Assembly: GCA_018818205.1 (NCBI GenBank)
Contig: JAHISJ010000020.1
Location: 1 to 43,807 of the forward strand
Origin: Patescibacteria group bacterium
GTDB lineage: Bacteria > Patescibacteriota > JABMPQ01 > JAHIRA01
Length of the DNA stretch: 43,807 bases
Direction of reading: 5' to 3'
The notes under the pieces are model-generated. The model made no database searches and was not told where the DNA came from. It was given only the letters and a program-made list of their open reading frames with translations. The position numbers and the translations under genes are program-made. Below are positions 16,111-25,140 of the stretch, in pieces (the first letter of the stretch is position 1; every line of letters starts with the position of its first letter).

Positions 16111-17910
16111 ATGAAAAATCCCATAACCGGGTTATTCCGTACAATGTGGCACTACGCAAAAGGCCGACGCAGATTGGTTGTTTTGACTATTGTCTTGCAA
16201 GGTATCGCAACGGCTATTATGATGGTTCAGCCATATATTATCGGTCGTGCGTTTAACTATGTTCAAACGGCAGAGTCGTACACGTATGACGTGTTTAAGG
16301 TGCTTGCGTTGTATCTTTCTACCCTGGTACTTATGACGACGTTGACCTGGTGTTTTTGGGGTATTGCACGGGTTATTGAGAATGTTACCGCGTTTCATAT
16401 AAAAAACACGTATGTGTTGGACATGCTTGGCATTATCCTTAATCTACCACTGTGGTGGCATCAAGAAAATCATTCGGGAAAGAGCATTGCAAAAATAAAT
16501 CGTGCAGCAAGCGCTTTGCAGAGTTTTTCGTCCAGTTTATTTGAAATAGTTGAATCAGTGATTCGTCTTTTGGCAGCGTTTATTGCTCTTGCACTTATTG
16601 ATATCTTTTCTGGTGGTATTGCTTTGCTGGTAAGCGTTATTGCCATTGCCCTTGTGGTGCTGGTTGACCAAGTGATTACAAAAATTCTCAAACGTATTTA
16701 TGCGTATGATAACAAGACAGCCTCTGCTGTGCATGATTTTGTATCGAACATTACCACGGTTATTTCGTTAAAACTTCAAAAATATGCACTTACCGAGGTA
16801 GGAAAAAGGTTACGTAAACCCTTTACTCTGTACAAGAGAGAGAAGAAAATATCAGAGGGAAAATGGGCGGTTGTAGATCATTTGGTTAAGATTATGGCCG
16901 TGGGTGTTCTTATTGTTTATGCGTACAGCGTACTTAAACGTGGAGAGATATTGCTCTTGGGTACCTTTGTTATGTTGTACGAGTATTTAAGACAGGTAGG
17001 CGATGTGTTTTACACGACGGCATGGCGCTACAGCACTATGGTAGAAGAATATGCGGAAGTTACCGCTGCAAGTAGTATAAAGAATGCAAAACGATACATT
17101 GATACTGACACCAAAGAAACACAATTGCTCGGAAGTTGGGAGAAAATCGCACTTAAGAAGGTTACATTTGTGTATAAAAGCGCGAATAAGAAAGATCAGA
17201 AGAAGCAAACGGCAGGTCTTCATGATATTGATTTTGCTCTGAATCGAGGGGAGAAAATCGCCTTGGTTGGCACCAGTGGAAGTGGTAAGAGCACTATGCT
17301 TTCTATCATGAAGGGACTTTACAACCCTCAACTAGGGAGTGTTATTGTTGATGAAAGAAAAGAGTCGTTTAAAACACTCGCAAACTCTGTTGCTCTTATT
17401 CCTCAAGATCCAGAAATCTTTCAAAACACCGTTAAATACAACATCGCGCTTGGTAAGAATATCAGCAATCAGAAAATTGACGAGGTGTTACGTGTCAGTC
17501 GTTTTGACGAAGTGCTTAAGCGGCTTAAAAAGGACACGTCTCTTAATATCGCTGAAAAAGGCGTGTCACTTAGTGGGGGTGAAAAACAACGACTTTCAGT
17601 TGCACGTGGTCTTTTGTTTGCCGAAGGTAAAGATATTTTATGTCTTGATGAGCCAACAAGCAGTGTTGATTCGCAGATTGAACTCACTATTTTTGATAGA
17701 TTGTTTAATCAGTACGAGGATAAAACAATCGTGGCATCGGTACATAGGTTACATTTGCTTACCTACTTTGATACCATTTATCTTTTCAAAAATGGAAAGA
17801 TAATGGGGCATGGCTCGTTTGAGAGTCTCAAAAAGACAAACGAATACTTTGCGCATCTGTGGCAGTCATACAAAGAGGCGTCAGAAGATGCAACACTTGA
17901 GTTTGCCTAA
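16111..17910 (+). CDS. ABC transporter, fused permease/ATP-binding exporter
   Basis: N-terminal 6TM-type domain; Walker A GTSGSGKST, signature LSGGE, Walker B ILCLDEPTSSVD, VHRLHLL. Confidence 0.93.
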   Translation: MKNPITGLFRTMWHYAKGRRRLVVLTIVLQGIATAIMMVQPYIIGRAFNYVQTAESYTYDVFKVLALYLSTLVLMTTLTWCFWGIARVIENVTAFHIKNTYVLDMLGIILNLPLWWHQENHSGKSIAKINRAASALQSFSSSLFEIVESVIRLLAAFIALALIDIFSGGIALLVSVIAIALVVLVDQVITKILKRIYAYDNKTASAVHDFVSNITTVISLKLQKYALTEVGKRLRKPFTLYKREKKISEGKWAVVDHLVKIMAVGVLIVYAYSVLKRGEILLLGTFVMLYEYLRQVGDVFYTTAWRYSTMVEEYAEVTAASSIKNAKRYIDTDTKETQLLGSWEKIALKKVTFVYKSANKKDQKKQTAGLHDIDFALNRGEKIALVGTSGSGKSTMLSIMKGLYNPQLGSVIVDERKESFKTLANSVALIPQDPEIFQNTVKYNIALGKNISNQKIDEVLRVSRFDEVLKRLKKDTSLNIAEKGVSLSGGEKQRLSVARGLLFAEGKDILCLDEPTSSVDSQIELTIFDRLFNQYEDKTIVASVHRLHLLTYFDTIYLFKNGKIMGHGSFESLKKTNEYFAHLWQSYKEASEDATLEFA

Positions 17911-17922
17911 AAGAAAAATACC

Positions 17923-17952
17923 AAAAACCCCGTCCAAGTGGACGGGGTTTTA
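17923..17952. terminator. Bidirectional rho-independent terminator
   Basis: aaaaaccccgtcc aagt ggacggggtttt. Confidence 0.9.
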
Positions 17953-17972
17953 TTTTGTCTAAATGTAAAGAC

Positions 17973-18728
17973 CTATGCCTCTTTTTTCTTTTTCGCAAGA
18001 TCATGATACAGAGAGTACATAAATGTTGGTCCAAGACCAATGATAATGATGAGTGTAACAATGTTTATAAACGGAATCAAAAGAAGAATACCGAATATAA
18101 CGTTGAACAAAAGGGTATACCACAGCACTCGCCAGAAATCACTCTTAACTACGCGGTATCCTCTTGAAATAGACTCAAATACCGCCTTTTTCTCAAGGAC
18201 GATAACGTAGGGAACAAAAACTAAGTACACTGCAACAACAATTGCACCGACAAGAAGGAAAGGAAGTCCAAGAAGTGTAAGGAATACAACAACAAGGTTT
18301 GCAAAGAACAGCTTCACTACAAAAGGTGAGCCTTCTTTGAGGAATGATCCAACAGTGCCTTCAGTTTTCTGTACTGCAGACTTAGCAGTAAAGATAAGGG
18401 TTGCAAGTTGGTAACTGACAATAAGGTTAAATATAAGGAACATACCAAAGTTGTAGAGCATACCGGCAAAGGTAAATGACTTCCATCCAATGCCTTCATA
18501 GACACTTGTTTCAAACGTAAACCCCTTTGCCTGGTTCAAGCCAAACTCAACGGTATTGAATCCAAGCATATTACCAAGCAGGCCAAAAAGAAGCATAAAG
18601 GCTGCATTAATGACCAAGAAAATAGCAGCAACACCTAAAAAACGCCAAAAGCTCTTCTTGTATGCTATCCATGCATCATAAAGCAACTTGCCAAAATGAC
18701 GTACCTCATATGGTTTTGTTTCACTCAT
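17973..18728 (-). CDS. Polytopic membrane protein
   Basis: Multiple hydrophobic helices; FVPYVIVLEKKAVFESISRGYRVVKSDFWRVL typical of glycerophosphoryl diester phosphodiesterase membrane-domain-like/DUF975-type proteins. Start assigned at MSETKPYEVRHFG. Confidence 0.75.
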   Translation of the reverse strand: MSETKPYEVRHFGKLLYDAWIAYKKSFWRFLGVAAIFLVINAAFMLLFGLLGNMLGFNTVEFGLNQAKGFTFETSVYEGIGWKSFTFAGMLYNFGMFLIFNLIVSYQLATLIFTAKSAVQKTEGTVGSFLKEGSPFVVKLFFANLVVVFLTLLGLPFLLVGAIVVAVYLVFVPYVIVLEKKAVFESISRGYRVVKSDFWRVLWYTLLFNVIFGILLLIPFINIVTLIIIIGLGPTFMYSLYHDLAKKKKEA

Positions 18729-18808
18729 AATTTTGTTTTTGTTTTTTAATAAACTTCCTCCACCTACAAACATGATATCATATATTGACAAAAAAGTCAA
18801 ATGTATTT

Positions 18809-19477
18809 TTAATGACTACAGGGGGTATTCTTTTTTGCTTGAATGAGTTGAATGAGTCCGTTATAAAAAAAATGATGTGTGGTGACGGTCAGACTTTCTT
18901 TTTGGAGCTCATCTGTAAGTGACAGTGTCTCAAATTGCTTGTAGAAAGGCTCATTTAATGCGCAATACAAATCAAATCCTTTTTTAAGAAAGAAAAAGCG
19001 AGGACGAGCGAGTTCTAAAATGATTAATGAACCGTTTGGCAAGAGAAGCCTCTCCATTTCTTTAAGTGTCCCCAAAATATTTTCTGGGGGCATTTCATGA
19101 AGGGCAAAACAGACGGTAATTGCATCAAAGGTGTTGCCTGCAAAAGACGTATGCTCAATATCTTCTTTTGAAAAAGTAATGCCCGGTGCTTGTCTGTGAG
19201 CCTTATCCTGTGCTTTTTTAAGCATTGTTTTTGACAGATCGATACCGGTGACGTGTGCATTAGGGAAGTGCTTCTTAATTAGTATAGTCTCAGATCCGGT
19301 GCCACAAGCCATATCTAGAATTGTGAGCGGGTTCTTGGGAAGGCATGAAATGACATGGTCGCGCATACGTTTTTGAAAACCAAGCGTAGTGAGCGCAAAT
19401 AACGTGTCGTAGTATGTGCCAAGACGTCCTTCAAATTCGTTTCTATAGTACTCTGGTATAGGTTGTTTTTGTGGCAT
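18809..19477 (-). CDS. Class I SAM-dependent methyltransferase (UbiE-like)
   Basis: ILDMACGTGSETILIKKHFPNAHVTGIDLSKTML...FDAITVCFALHEMP. Confidence 0.93.
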   Translation of the reverse strand: MPQKQPIPEYYRNEFEGRLGTYYDTLFALTTLGFQKRMRDHVISCLPKNPLTILDMACGTGSETILIKKHFPNAHVTGIDLSKTMLKKAQDKAHRQAPGITFSKEDIEHTSFAGNTFDAITVCFALHEMPPENILGTLKEMERLLLPNGSLIILELARPRFFFLKKGFDLYCALNEPFYKQFETLSLTDELQKESLTVTTHHFFYNGLIQLIQAKKNTPCSH

Positions 19478-19597
19478 GATAGGATTTGTAGAAAATATGC
19501 TATTTACTATAGTAGCACGTTTCCTTGGTTATTTTTGTTGCTTGTCAAAAGGGGCTGTAGTCGGGTACACTACTAGTAAGAGAATTAATCATACGGC

Positions 19598-20386
19598 ATG
19601 GCTTTTTCTACTCTTTTTAAAAACAAAAAACCAATTATTGGCTGTATTCATTTATATCCTCTTCCCGGTGCTCCATTGTACACTGGAGGGCTTGAACAGG
19701 TATATAGTACGGCACTCAAAGAAGCGAGTATGTTAGAAAAAAATGGTGTCGATGGCCTGATTATTGAAAATTTTAGAGATATGCCATTTTATAAAGACGT
19801 AGTTCCTGCTGAAACCATTGCTACTATGGCGGCAGTATCTCGGGAAGTGGTTAATAATGTTTCTATCCCCGTAGGAATCAACGTGTTAAGAAACGACGCT
19901 CATGCTGCTCTTGCGATTGCAACGGCAATTAATGCCGATTTTATTCGGGTTAATGTGCACATGCATGGAGCACTTACCGATCAAGGCATTATTGAAGGAA
20001 AGGCATATGACACAATGCGGCTAAAAGCAACGCTTAAATCACCAGTACTCGTTTTTGCTGACGTTGGTGTTAAACATGCAGCGCCGCTTGCCGATTATAG
20101 TTTAGAAGAGCAGGCGCATGATCTTGAAGAGAGAGGGCTTGTCGATGCGCTTATTGTGTCCGGTACGCATACGGGAGGGGAAACAGACGTGGATGATATA
20201 CTAACCGTCAAGAAAGCAACGTCGCTTCCAGTTATTGTTGGGAGCGGGACAACTAGGGAAAACAATGCCGAGATGCTTACTCAGTCCGATGGGTGTATTG
20301 TGGGAAGTACGTTTAAGAAAGAGGGCAATTGTATGAACGATGTCTCATCTGCGCGGATAAAGTCGTTTATGGATAGTATTACCTAG
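19598..20386 (+). CDS. BtpA/SgcQ family protein
   Basis: KPIIGCIHLYPLPGAPLYTGGLEQVYSTALKEASMLEKNGVDGLIIENFRDMPF, IRVNVHMHGALTDQGIIEG, LIVSGTHTGGE, VGSGTTREN. Confidence 0.92.
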   Translation: MAFSTLFKNKKPIIGCIHLYPLPGAPLYTGGLEQVYSTALKEASMLEKNGVDGLIIENFRDMPFYKDVVPAETIATMAAVSREVVNNVSIPVGINVLRNDAHAALAIATAINADFIRVNVHMHGALTDQGIIEGKAYDTMRLKATLKSPVLVFADVGVKHAAPLADYSLEEQAHDLEERGLVDALIVSGTHTGGETDVDDILTVKKATSLPVIVGSGTTRENNAEMLTQSDGCIVGSTFKKEGNCMNDVSSARIKSFMDSIT

Positions 20387-20407
20387 AAGCTTACTATAGT
20401 AGTGAAA

Positions 20408-20635
20408 ATGAAAGCTACCATCATACATCGAGGCGAAGATATAGTCAGACAAATAAAGATATTGAGACAACTTAGCATGTTCTTAGGCTTTGCTACGGGA
20501 TTTACGTTGTTTTCGACCATACTGTACGGAGTGTTGTTTTATAAGTTCCATGTATCCTTTCCATTTGTTGCTGTAGTAATTTTTTCCTTGTGTCTTGTTG
20601 TCTTAGGTAGGATCATAATAAAGGTTCTAAAATGA
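20408..20635 (+). CDS. Small two-TM membrane protein linked to carbamoyltransferase
   Basis: MKATIIHRGEDIVRQIKILRQLSMFLGFATGFTLFSTILYGVLF...; overlaps next start. Confidence 0.7.
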   Translation: MKATIIHRGEDIVRQIKILRQLSMFLGFATGFTLFSTILYGVLFYKFHVSFPFVAVVIFSLCLVVLGRIIIKVLK

Positions 20636-20871
20636 ACGTTGAGTTTTTTAAAAATTACAAAAAGGGATTACACTTTTTTGGAGAAAGTATCTCAGCGATT
20701 GTTTCATCTGTGTTACTAACGTTTGTTTATATTGTAGGCGTTGGCTGTACCGCTGTTGTTGCTCGTGTAGCGAGAAAACGATTTATTGATTATAATTTAG
20801 ATAAGAAGACATTTTGGAAGGAAGTTGACAGCAGGGAAAAGACCAAAGAAGAGTATTTGAGACAGTTTTAA
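20632..20871 (+). CDS. Small single-TM protein linked to carbamoyltransferase
   Basis: 4-nt ATGA overlap with upstream gene; ISAIVSSVLLTFVYIVGVGCTAVVARVARKRF. Confidence 0.7.
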   Translation: MNVEFFKNYKKGLHFFGESISAIVSSVLLTFVYIVGVGCTAVVARVARKRFIDYNLDKKTFWKEVDSREKTKEEYLRQF

Positions 20872-20872
20872 T

Positions 20873-22633
20873 ATGATTATTCTAGGTATCAGTTGTTATT
20901 ATCATGATTCTGCGGCAGCGCTGATACGTGATGGCAAGGTGGTTGCAGCAGCCGAAGAAGAACGGTTTTCAAGAATTAAGCACGACTCATCGTTTCCTCT
21001 ACACGCAGTTGCGTTTTGTCTTAAAGATCAAGAATTATCCGTTCAAGATATCGACTACATCAGTTTTTATGAAAAGCCATTTTTAAAATTCGAGCGACTC
21101 CTTTCTCAGCATCTCGCATGTTTTCCCAAAAGCTATAAAACGTTTTTACAAAGTATTCCAACGTGGACAACTGAAAAACTCAGAATCATAAAAGTGATTC
21201 GAAAGAAATTAAAATATCGCGGTGATGTGTTATTTGTTGAGCATCACATGGCGCATGCAGCGAGTTCTTTTCTCACAAGCCCTTTTGAAGAAGCAGCGAT
21301 AGTAACTATTGATGGCGTGGGTGAATGGGCAACAACGTCGTATGGTTATGGTAAGGGAAGTGATTTACAGTTGTTGAAGGAAATTCATTTTCCATACTCT
21401 CTGGGATTGCTTTATTCAACCGTAACGGCATACTTGGGATTTAGCGTTAACAATTCTGAGTATAAAGTGATGGGACTTGCCGCGTATGGTGACCTAAACA
21501 AAGCAACAAATAAGTATTATTCAAAACTCAAAGAAGTGATACACACGAGAGATGATGGCAGTTTTGCACTTGATCTTCGGTATTTCACGTTCCACTTCAA
21601 AGATAGAATGCCTTCAGAGAGGCTTTGTGCATTACTTGGGGGACCTGTGCGTAAAGAAAGTGAGGACATAAATAAGCGGCATAAAGATATTGCTGCAGCG
21701 GTTCAAATGGTCTATGAAGAGACATTTTTTGAACTTTTGAAGAGCGTATATGCAGAAGCGAAGTTAAAAAACCTCGTGCTTGCTGGCGGTTGTGCGTTAA
21801 ATAGCGTGGCAAATGGAAAGGTACTTTCCAAAACACCATTTGAAAATATATGGATCCAACCCAATGCATCGGATGGCGGAGGAAGCATTGGTGCGGCATT
21901 GTTTACGTACAATGTACTTGAGAAGAAGCCCAGGACTATTAGTACGCAGCATGCATATTTAGGCCCGGAATTTTCAAGAAAGGAAATAAAGGACTATCTT
22001 GACTCATCAGAAATAACATATATAGAGCTTTCTGATCATGATGAGATAGTCTCAAAAACTGTGGAGCTTCTGAGTAGTAATAAAGTTATCGGGTGGTTTC
22101 AAGGGAGAATGGAGTGGGGACCTCGAGCTCTTGGCAATAGAAGCATACTTGCAAATCCTTGCAATCCAAAGGCACAAGAGCTACTTAACAGCAAGGTCAA
22201 ACACAGAGAACGATTTAGACCGTTTGCACCGGTGGTGTGTAGTGAGGATGCGGAGAAGTTTTTTGAGTGCGATACCCCCGTTCCTGATCCTACCGACTTT
22301 ATGCTTATGGTGTATCCGATAAAGAAAAAATGGCACAAGGTCATACCTTCGGTTACCCATGTTGATGGATCGGGAAGACTTCAAACGGTGAAGAGGGAGC
22401 AAAATCCATTGTACTATGACATCATAAAGGAGTTTGGTAAAAAAACAGATGTACCAGTACTTATAAATACGTCGTTTAACATTCGCGGCGAGCCAATAGT
22501 TTGCATACCTTTTCATGCGTACAAGTGTATGATGGGTACGGGAATCGATTATCTGGTATTAGGCTCATTTCTTATTAAGCGAAAGGATAATCCGCGACAT
22601 ATGTGGGATAGTGAACAGTATGCACAAGACTAG
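20873..22633 (+). CDS. NodU/CmcH-family carbamoyltransferase
   Basis: MIILGISCYYHDSAAALIRDGKVVAAAEEERFSRIKHD, HHMAHAASSF, GWFQGRMEWGPRALGNRSILANP, KHRERFRPFAPVV, LINTSFNIRGEPIV. Confidence 0.97.
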   Translation: MIILGISCYYHDSAAALIRDGKVVAAAEEERFSRIKHDSSFPLHAVAFCLKDQELSVQDIDYISFYEKPFLKFERLLSQHLACFPKSYKTFLQSIPTWTTEKLRIIKVIRKKLKYRGDVLFVEHHMAHAASSFLTSPFEEAAIVTIDGVGEWATTSYGYGKGSDLQLLKEIHFPYSLGLLYSTVTAYLGFSVNNSEYKVMGLAAYGDLNKATNKYYSKLKEVIHTRDDGSFALDLRYFTFHFKDRMPSERLCALLGGPVRKESEDINKRHKDIAAAVQMVYEETFFELLKSVYAEAKLKNLVLAGGCALNSVANGKVLSKTPFENIWIQPNASDGGGSIGAALFTYNVLEKKPRTISTQHAYLGPEFSRKEIKDYLDSSEITYIELSDHDEIVSKTVELLSSNKVIGWFQGRMEWGPRALGNRSILANPCNPKAQELLNSKVKHRERFRPFAPVVCSEDAEKFFECDTPVPDPTDFMLMVYPIKKKWHKVIPSVTHVDGSGRLQTVKREQNPLYYDIIKEFGKKTDVPVLINTSFNIRGEPIVCIPFHAYKCMMGTGIDYLVLGSFLIKRKDNPRHMWDSEQYAQD

Positions 22634-23645
22634 CACCTCACGGTGGTCAAAATTTACAGGATGGATCCAAACGAGAAAAAAGGAATTGTTTCTCCTTGGT
22701 GTTTCGACACTGTTTTGTATTCTTATTTTTGAAATTTTTGCGCGGGTATACTTCTTTACGCCCAAGGGACTTATTCCGAAATATGGCAATAGTGTGGAAC
22801 ATATGGGGGTTTCTGGATTAGTACAAAAATCAGATGACTGTGAGATACTGTATGAACTAAAACCGAACGTTGATGATTTCTATAAACTTGCCAGATTTCG
22901 TACTAACTCAAAGGGACTAAGAGATAAAGAATATGATCTCGATAAAAAAGAAAACACAATACGTGTTGCGGTCCTTGGAGATTCGCTTACTATGCCATCC
23001 GGTGTAACGATTGATGAGTCATATCATGGGCTTCTTGAAAAGTGGTATAATGAGGAAGACAAGGCACACACGTACGAGTTTATTAATTTTGGAGTAGGCG
23101 GATACTCACTAGAGCAGTCACTTGCTACGTTAAGGAATAAAGCGTTGGAATATCAACCGGACCATATTTTGCTTGGGGCGTTTTTAGGAAATGACATCCC
23201 AGTCAAAAATGAAAAGAAAAAAAGTTGTGATAGCTACAAGGTTAAGAAAAGGGCAAACCCGTATGTACAATCTTGGGGATGGCAGCTTGTCGGGAAAAAA
23301 ACGGGTGTTACTAAAAAACCAGAAAAAAGCACTGACTATGATTTAAATGCGCTCGATTCTATACTTTCTGAGTATAAAAGTGTTAGCGTAGAGAGTAAGA
23401 TACCGATGACAATTGTAACATTACGAATACATCCAGAAAAGAATAGTGCAGAATTTCAAGAATTTACACGCTACGCACGAGCTTATAACGTACCTGTCAT
23501 TGATACTGGGAAGGGGTTTAGTGGTGAAGAAAAAGATATCAAAAAATTCAAGATTTATCCCTACGATGGGCATCCAAATCCAGAAGCGCATAGAATGTTA
23601 GCAGAGGAAATTAAAAAATCATTAGACTTAATACATGGCGAATAA
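22611..23645 (+). CDS. SGNH/GDSL hydrolase family protein, N-terminal TM
   Basis: VAVLGDSLTMPSG, NFGVGGYSLEQSL, LGAFLGNDI, YDGHPNPEAHRML. Confidence 0.92.
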   Translation: MNSMHKTSTSRWSKFTGWIQTRKKELFLLGVSTLFCILIFEIFARVYFFTPKGLIPKYGNSVEHMGVSGLVQKSDDCEILYELKPNVDDFYKLARFRTNSKGLRDKEYDLDKKENTIRVAVLGDSLTMPSGVTIDESYHGLLEKWYNEEDKAHTYEFINFGVGGYSLEQSLATLRNKALEYQPDHILLGAFLGNDIPVKNEKKKSCDSYKVKKRANPYVQSWGWQLVGKKTGVTKKPEKSTDYDLNALDSILSEYKSVSVESKIPMTIVTLRIHPEKNSAEFQEFTRYARAYNVPVIDTGKGFSGEEKDIKKFKIYPYDGHPNPEAHRMLAEEIKKSLDLIHGE

Positions 23646-23796
23646 CAAATCATTAATTGGAGAAATTTGGGATTTCTTAAGAATAAAAAAAGCATGGTGG
23701 ATGACACCGGTTATTATTATGATTGTGCTTGTTGGTCTCTTACTTATCTTTGGACAAAGTAGTGCACTTTCTCCGTTTATTTATGCACTTTTTTAA
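23635..23796 (+). CDS. DUF5989-like 53-aa membrane protein (absent from supplied ORF track)
   Basis: MANNKSLIGEIWDFLRIKKAWWMTPVIIMIVLVGLLLIFGQSSALSPFIYALF*; overlaps 3' end of SGNH gene. Confidence 0.88.
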   Translation: MANNKSLIGEIWDFLRIKKAWWMTPVIIMIVLVGLLLIFGQSSALSPFIYALF

Positions 23797-23809
23797 GCTA
23801 AAAAATTAT

Positions 23810-23986
23810 ATGGCAAATCCAGAAGTTCCCTCTGACCTAGTCCGTGCAAAAAAGGAGAAGGTTATGGAATCAAAATTCAAGAAAGAAAAAAAGCAGCACG
23901 TGATTCAAGAAAAGCAAAGACAACAACAAAAAATTGAGCGGTCTCTTAAAGATAAGCCGCCAATTACACCAAAACGTCCCGTGTAG
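23810..23986 (+). CDS. Small Lys/Gln-rich charged protein
   Basis: MANPEVPSDLVRAKKEKVMESKFKKEKKQHVIQEKQRQQQKIERSLKDKPPITPKRPV; start trimmed from 23723. Confidence 0.55.
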   Translation: MANPEVPSDLVRAKKEKVMESKFKKEKKQHVIQEKQRQQQKIERSLKDKPPITPKRPV

Positions 23987-23987
23987 T

Positions 23988-25124
23988 TTATATTACTGCG
24001 CTTTTTAGCGCTGATTCAATCTCTAATGCAACATCGTGCCATGTATGCTCGTTTGCCTTTTTGACGTTAAAGTCTGCCATTTGCTCTTGTAAGACAGTGT
24101 CTTCAAGAAGGTGGAGAATGTTTTGGGCGAGTGCGTGCGCATCGCCTTCATTAATAAAAAATCCTGAGTCACTTGTCACTCGTTTTTTTATTTGTGGTGC
24201 GTCTATGGTAATAACCGGAAGTCCACATGCCATATATTCAAAGATTTTAAGCGGCGGAAAGTGAAATCCATACTTTTTAAAATGTGGTGCATTAAGATTT
24301 TGTGTATTAAAGGGAGCGACGCCAATACGTGCCTGAGAAAGATACGTTTTAACTTCTTGAAGCGGCACTTTCCCAGTGAATGTAAAGTGTTTCGCAAGGC
24401 CTTTTTTTGTAACAAAGTGCTCCATTTCCTCTTTAAGCCTACCATCTCCAACCATAAGAAATTGCGCACGGGAGTTCCTTTGTATGATTTCTTGTGCAGC
24501 ACTAACAATATCAAAAAGCCCGTCCCATTCTTTAAAAGAACCGCAGTACACTACGTCATACTTTTTTTCAGTGGTTACTGGGTGAAAAAGAGAAGGGTCA
24601 ATAGTGTCAGCGTAATATGAGTACTTATGATGGTGTTTCTCAGGAAAATACGCATTTGTGTAGGAGAAAACAGTCTTTGCTTTTTTTAAAGAAAGTGGTG
24701 AATAGATGTGATCAACCGTTTCTAAAACCATAGGTATGTTGGTCATAGTAGACACAAGACCTGCAACTCCGCGTGAATGGCCTCTCTCAAAAAGCACGTC
24801 ACATCCTTCTTTTTTTGCAAGGGATGCAATCTGGGATGCAAGAACTGTGTTTGGAATAAAACGTAAATATTTTAAAAAGTGTCTAGAACGTGATTTTTTA
24901 ATGGTACTGGAAGGGGCAACAACAGCTCTCTTTAGTCTGTGAACATGAATACCATGGATATTCTCATATGAGGCATCATCACTGTCTTTTTCTGAAAAGA
25001 CATGAACGGTGTGACCGCATTTTTGAAGCTCATTAGCAATTGAGTAGGTGTGAGTAGTTGAGCCAACTGATTCTCTGAGTGATTTGCTAATATGAACGGT
25101 GGTAGTGATATAAAAAATAGTCAT
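23988..25124 (-). CDS. Glycosyltransferase family 4
   Basis: VVYCGSFKEWDGLFDIVSAAQEI, FLMVGDGRLKEEME, FTGKVPLQEVKTYLSQARIGVAPF, KIFEYMACGLPVITI. Confidence 0.94.
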   Translation of the reverse strand: MTIFYITTTVHISKSLRESVGSTTHTYSIANELQKCGHTVHVFSEKDSDDASYENIHGIHVHRLKRAVVAPSSTIKKSRSRHFLKYLRFIPNTVLASQIASLAKKEGCDVLFERGHSRGVAGLVSTMTNIPMVLETVDHIYSPLSLKKAKTVFSYTNAYFPEKHHHKYSYYADTIDPSLFHPVTTEKKYDVVYCGSFKEWDGLFDIVSAAQEIIQRNSRAQFLMVGDGRLKEEMEHFVTKKGLAKHFTFTGKVPLQEVKTYLSQARIGVAPFNTQNLNAPHFKKYGFHFPPLKIFEYMACGLPVITIDAPQIKKRVTSDSGFFINEGDAHALAQNILHLLEDTVLQEQMADFNVKKANEHTWHDVALEIESALKSAVI

Positions 25125-25140
25125 AAATGATACGTTAACG

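Noticed and set aside
21597-22516. Antisense ORFs inside the carbamoyltransferase gene
   Set aside because: Strong sense-strand family match; antisense frames have no recognisable motifs.
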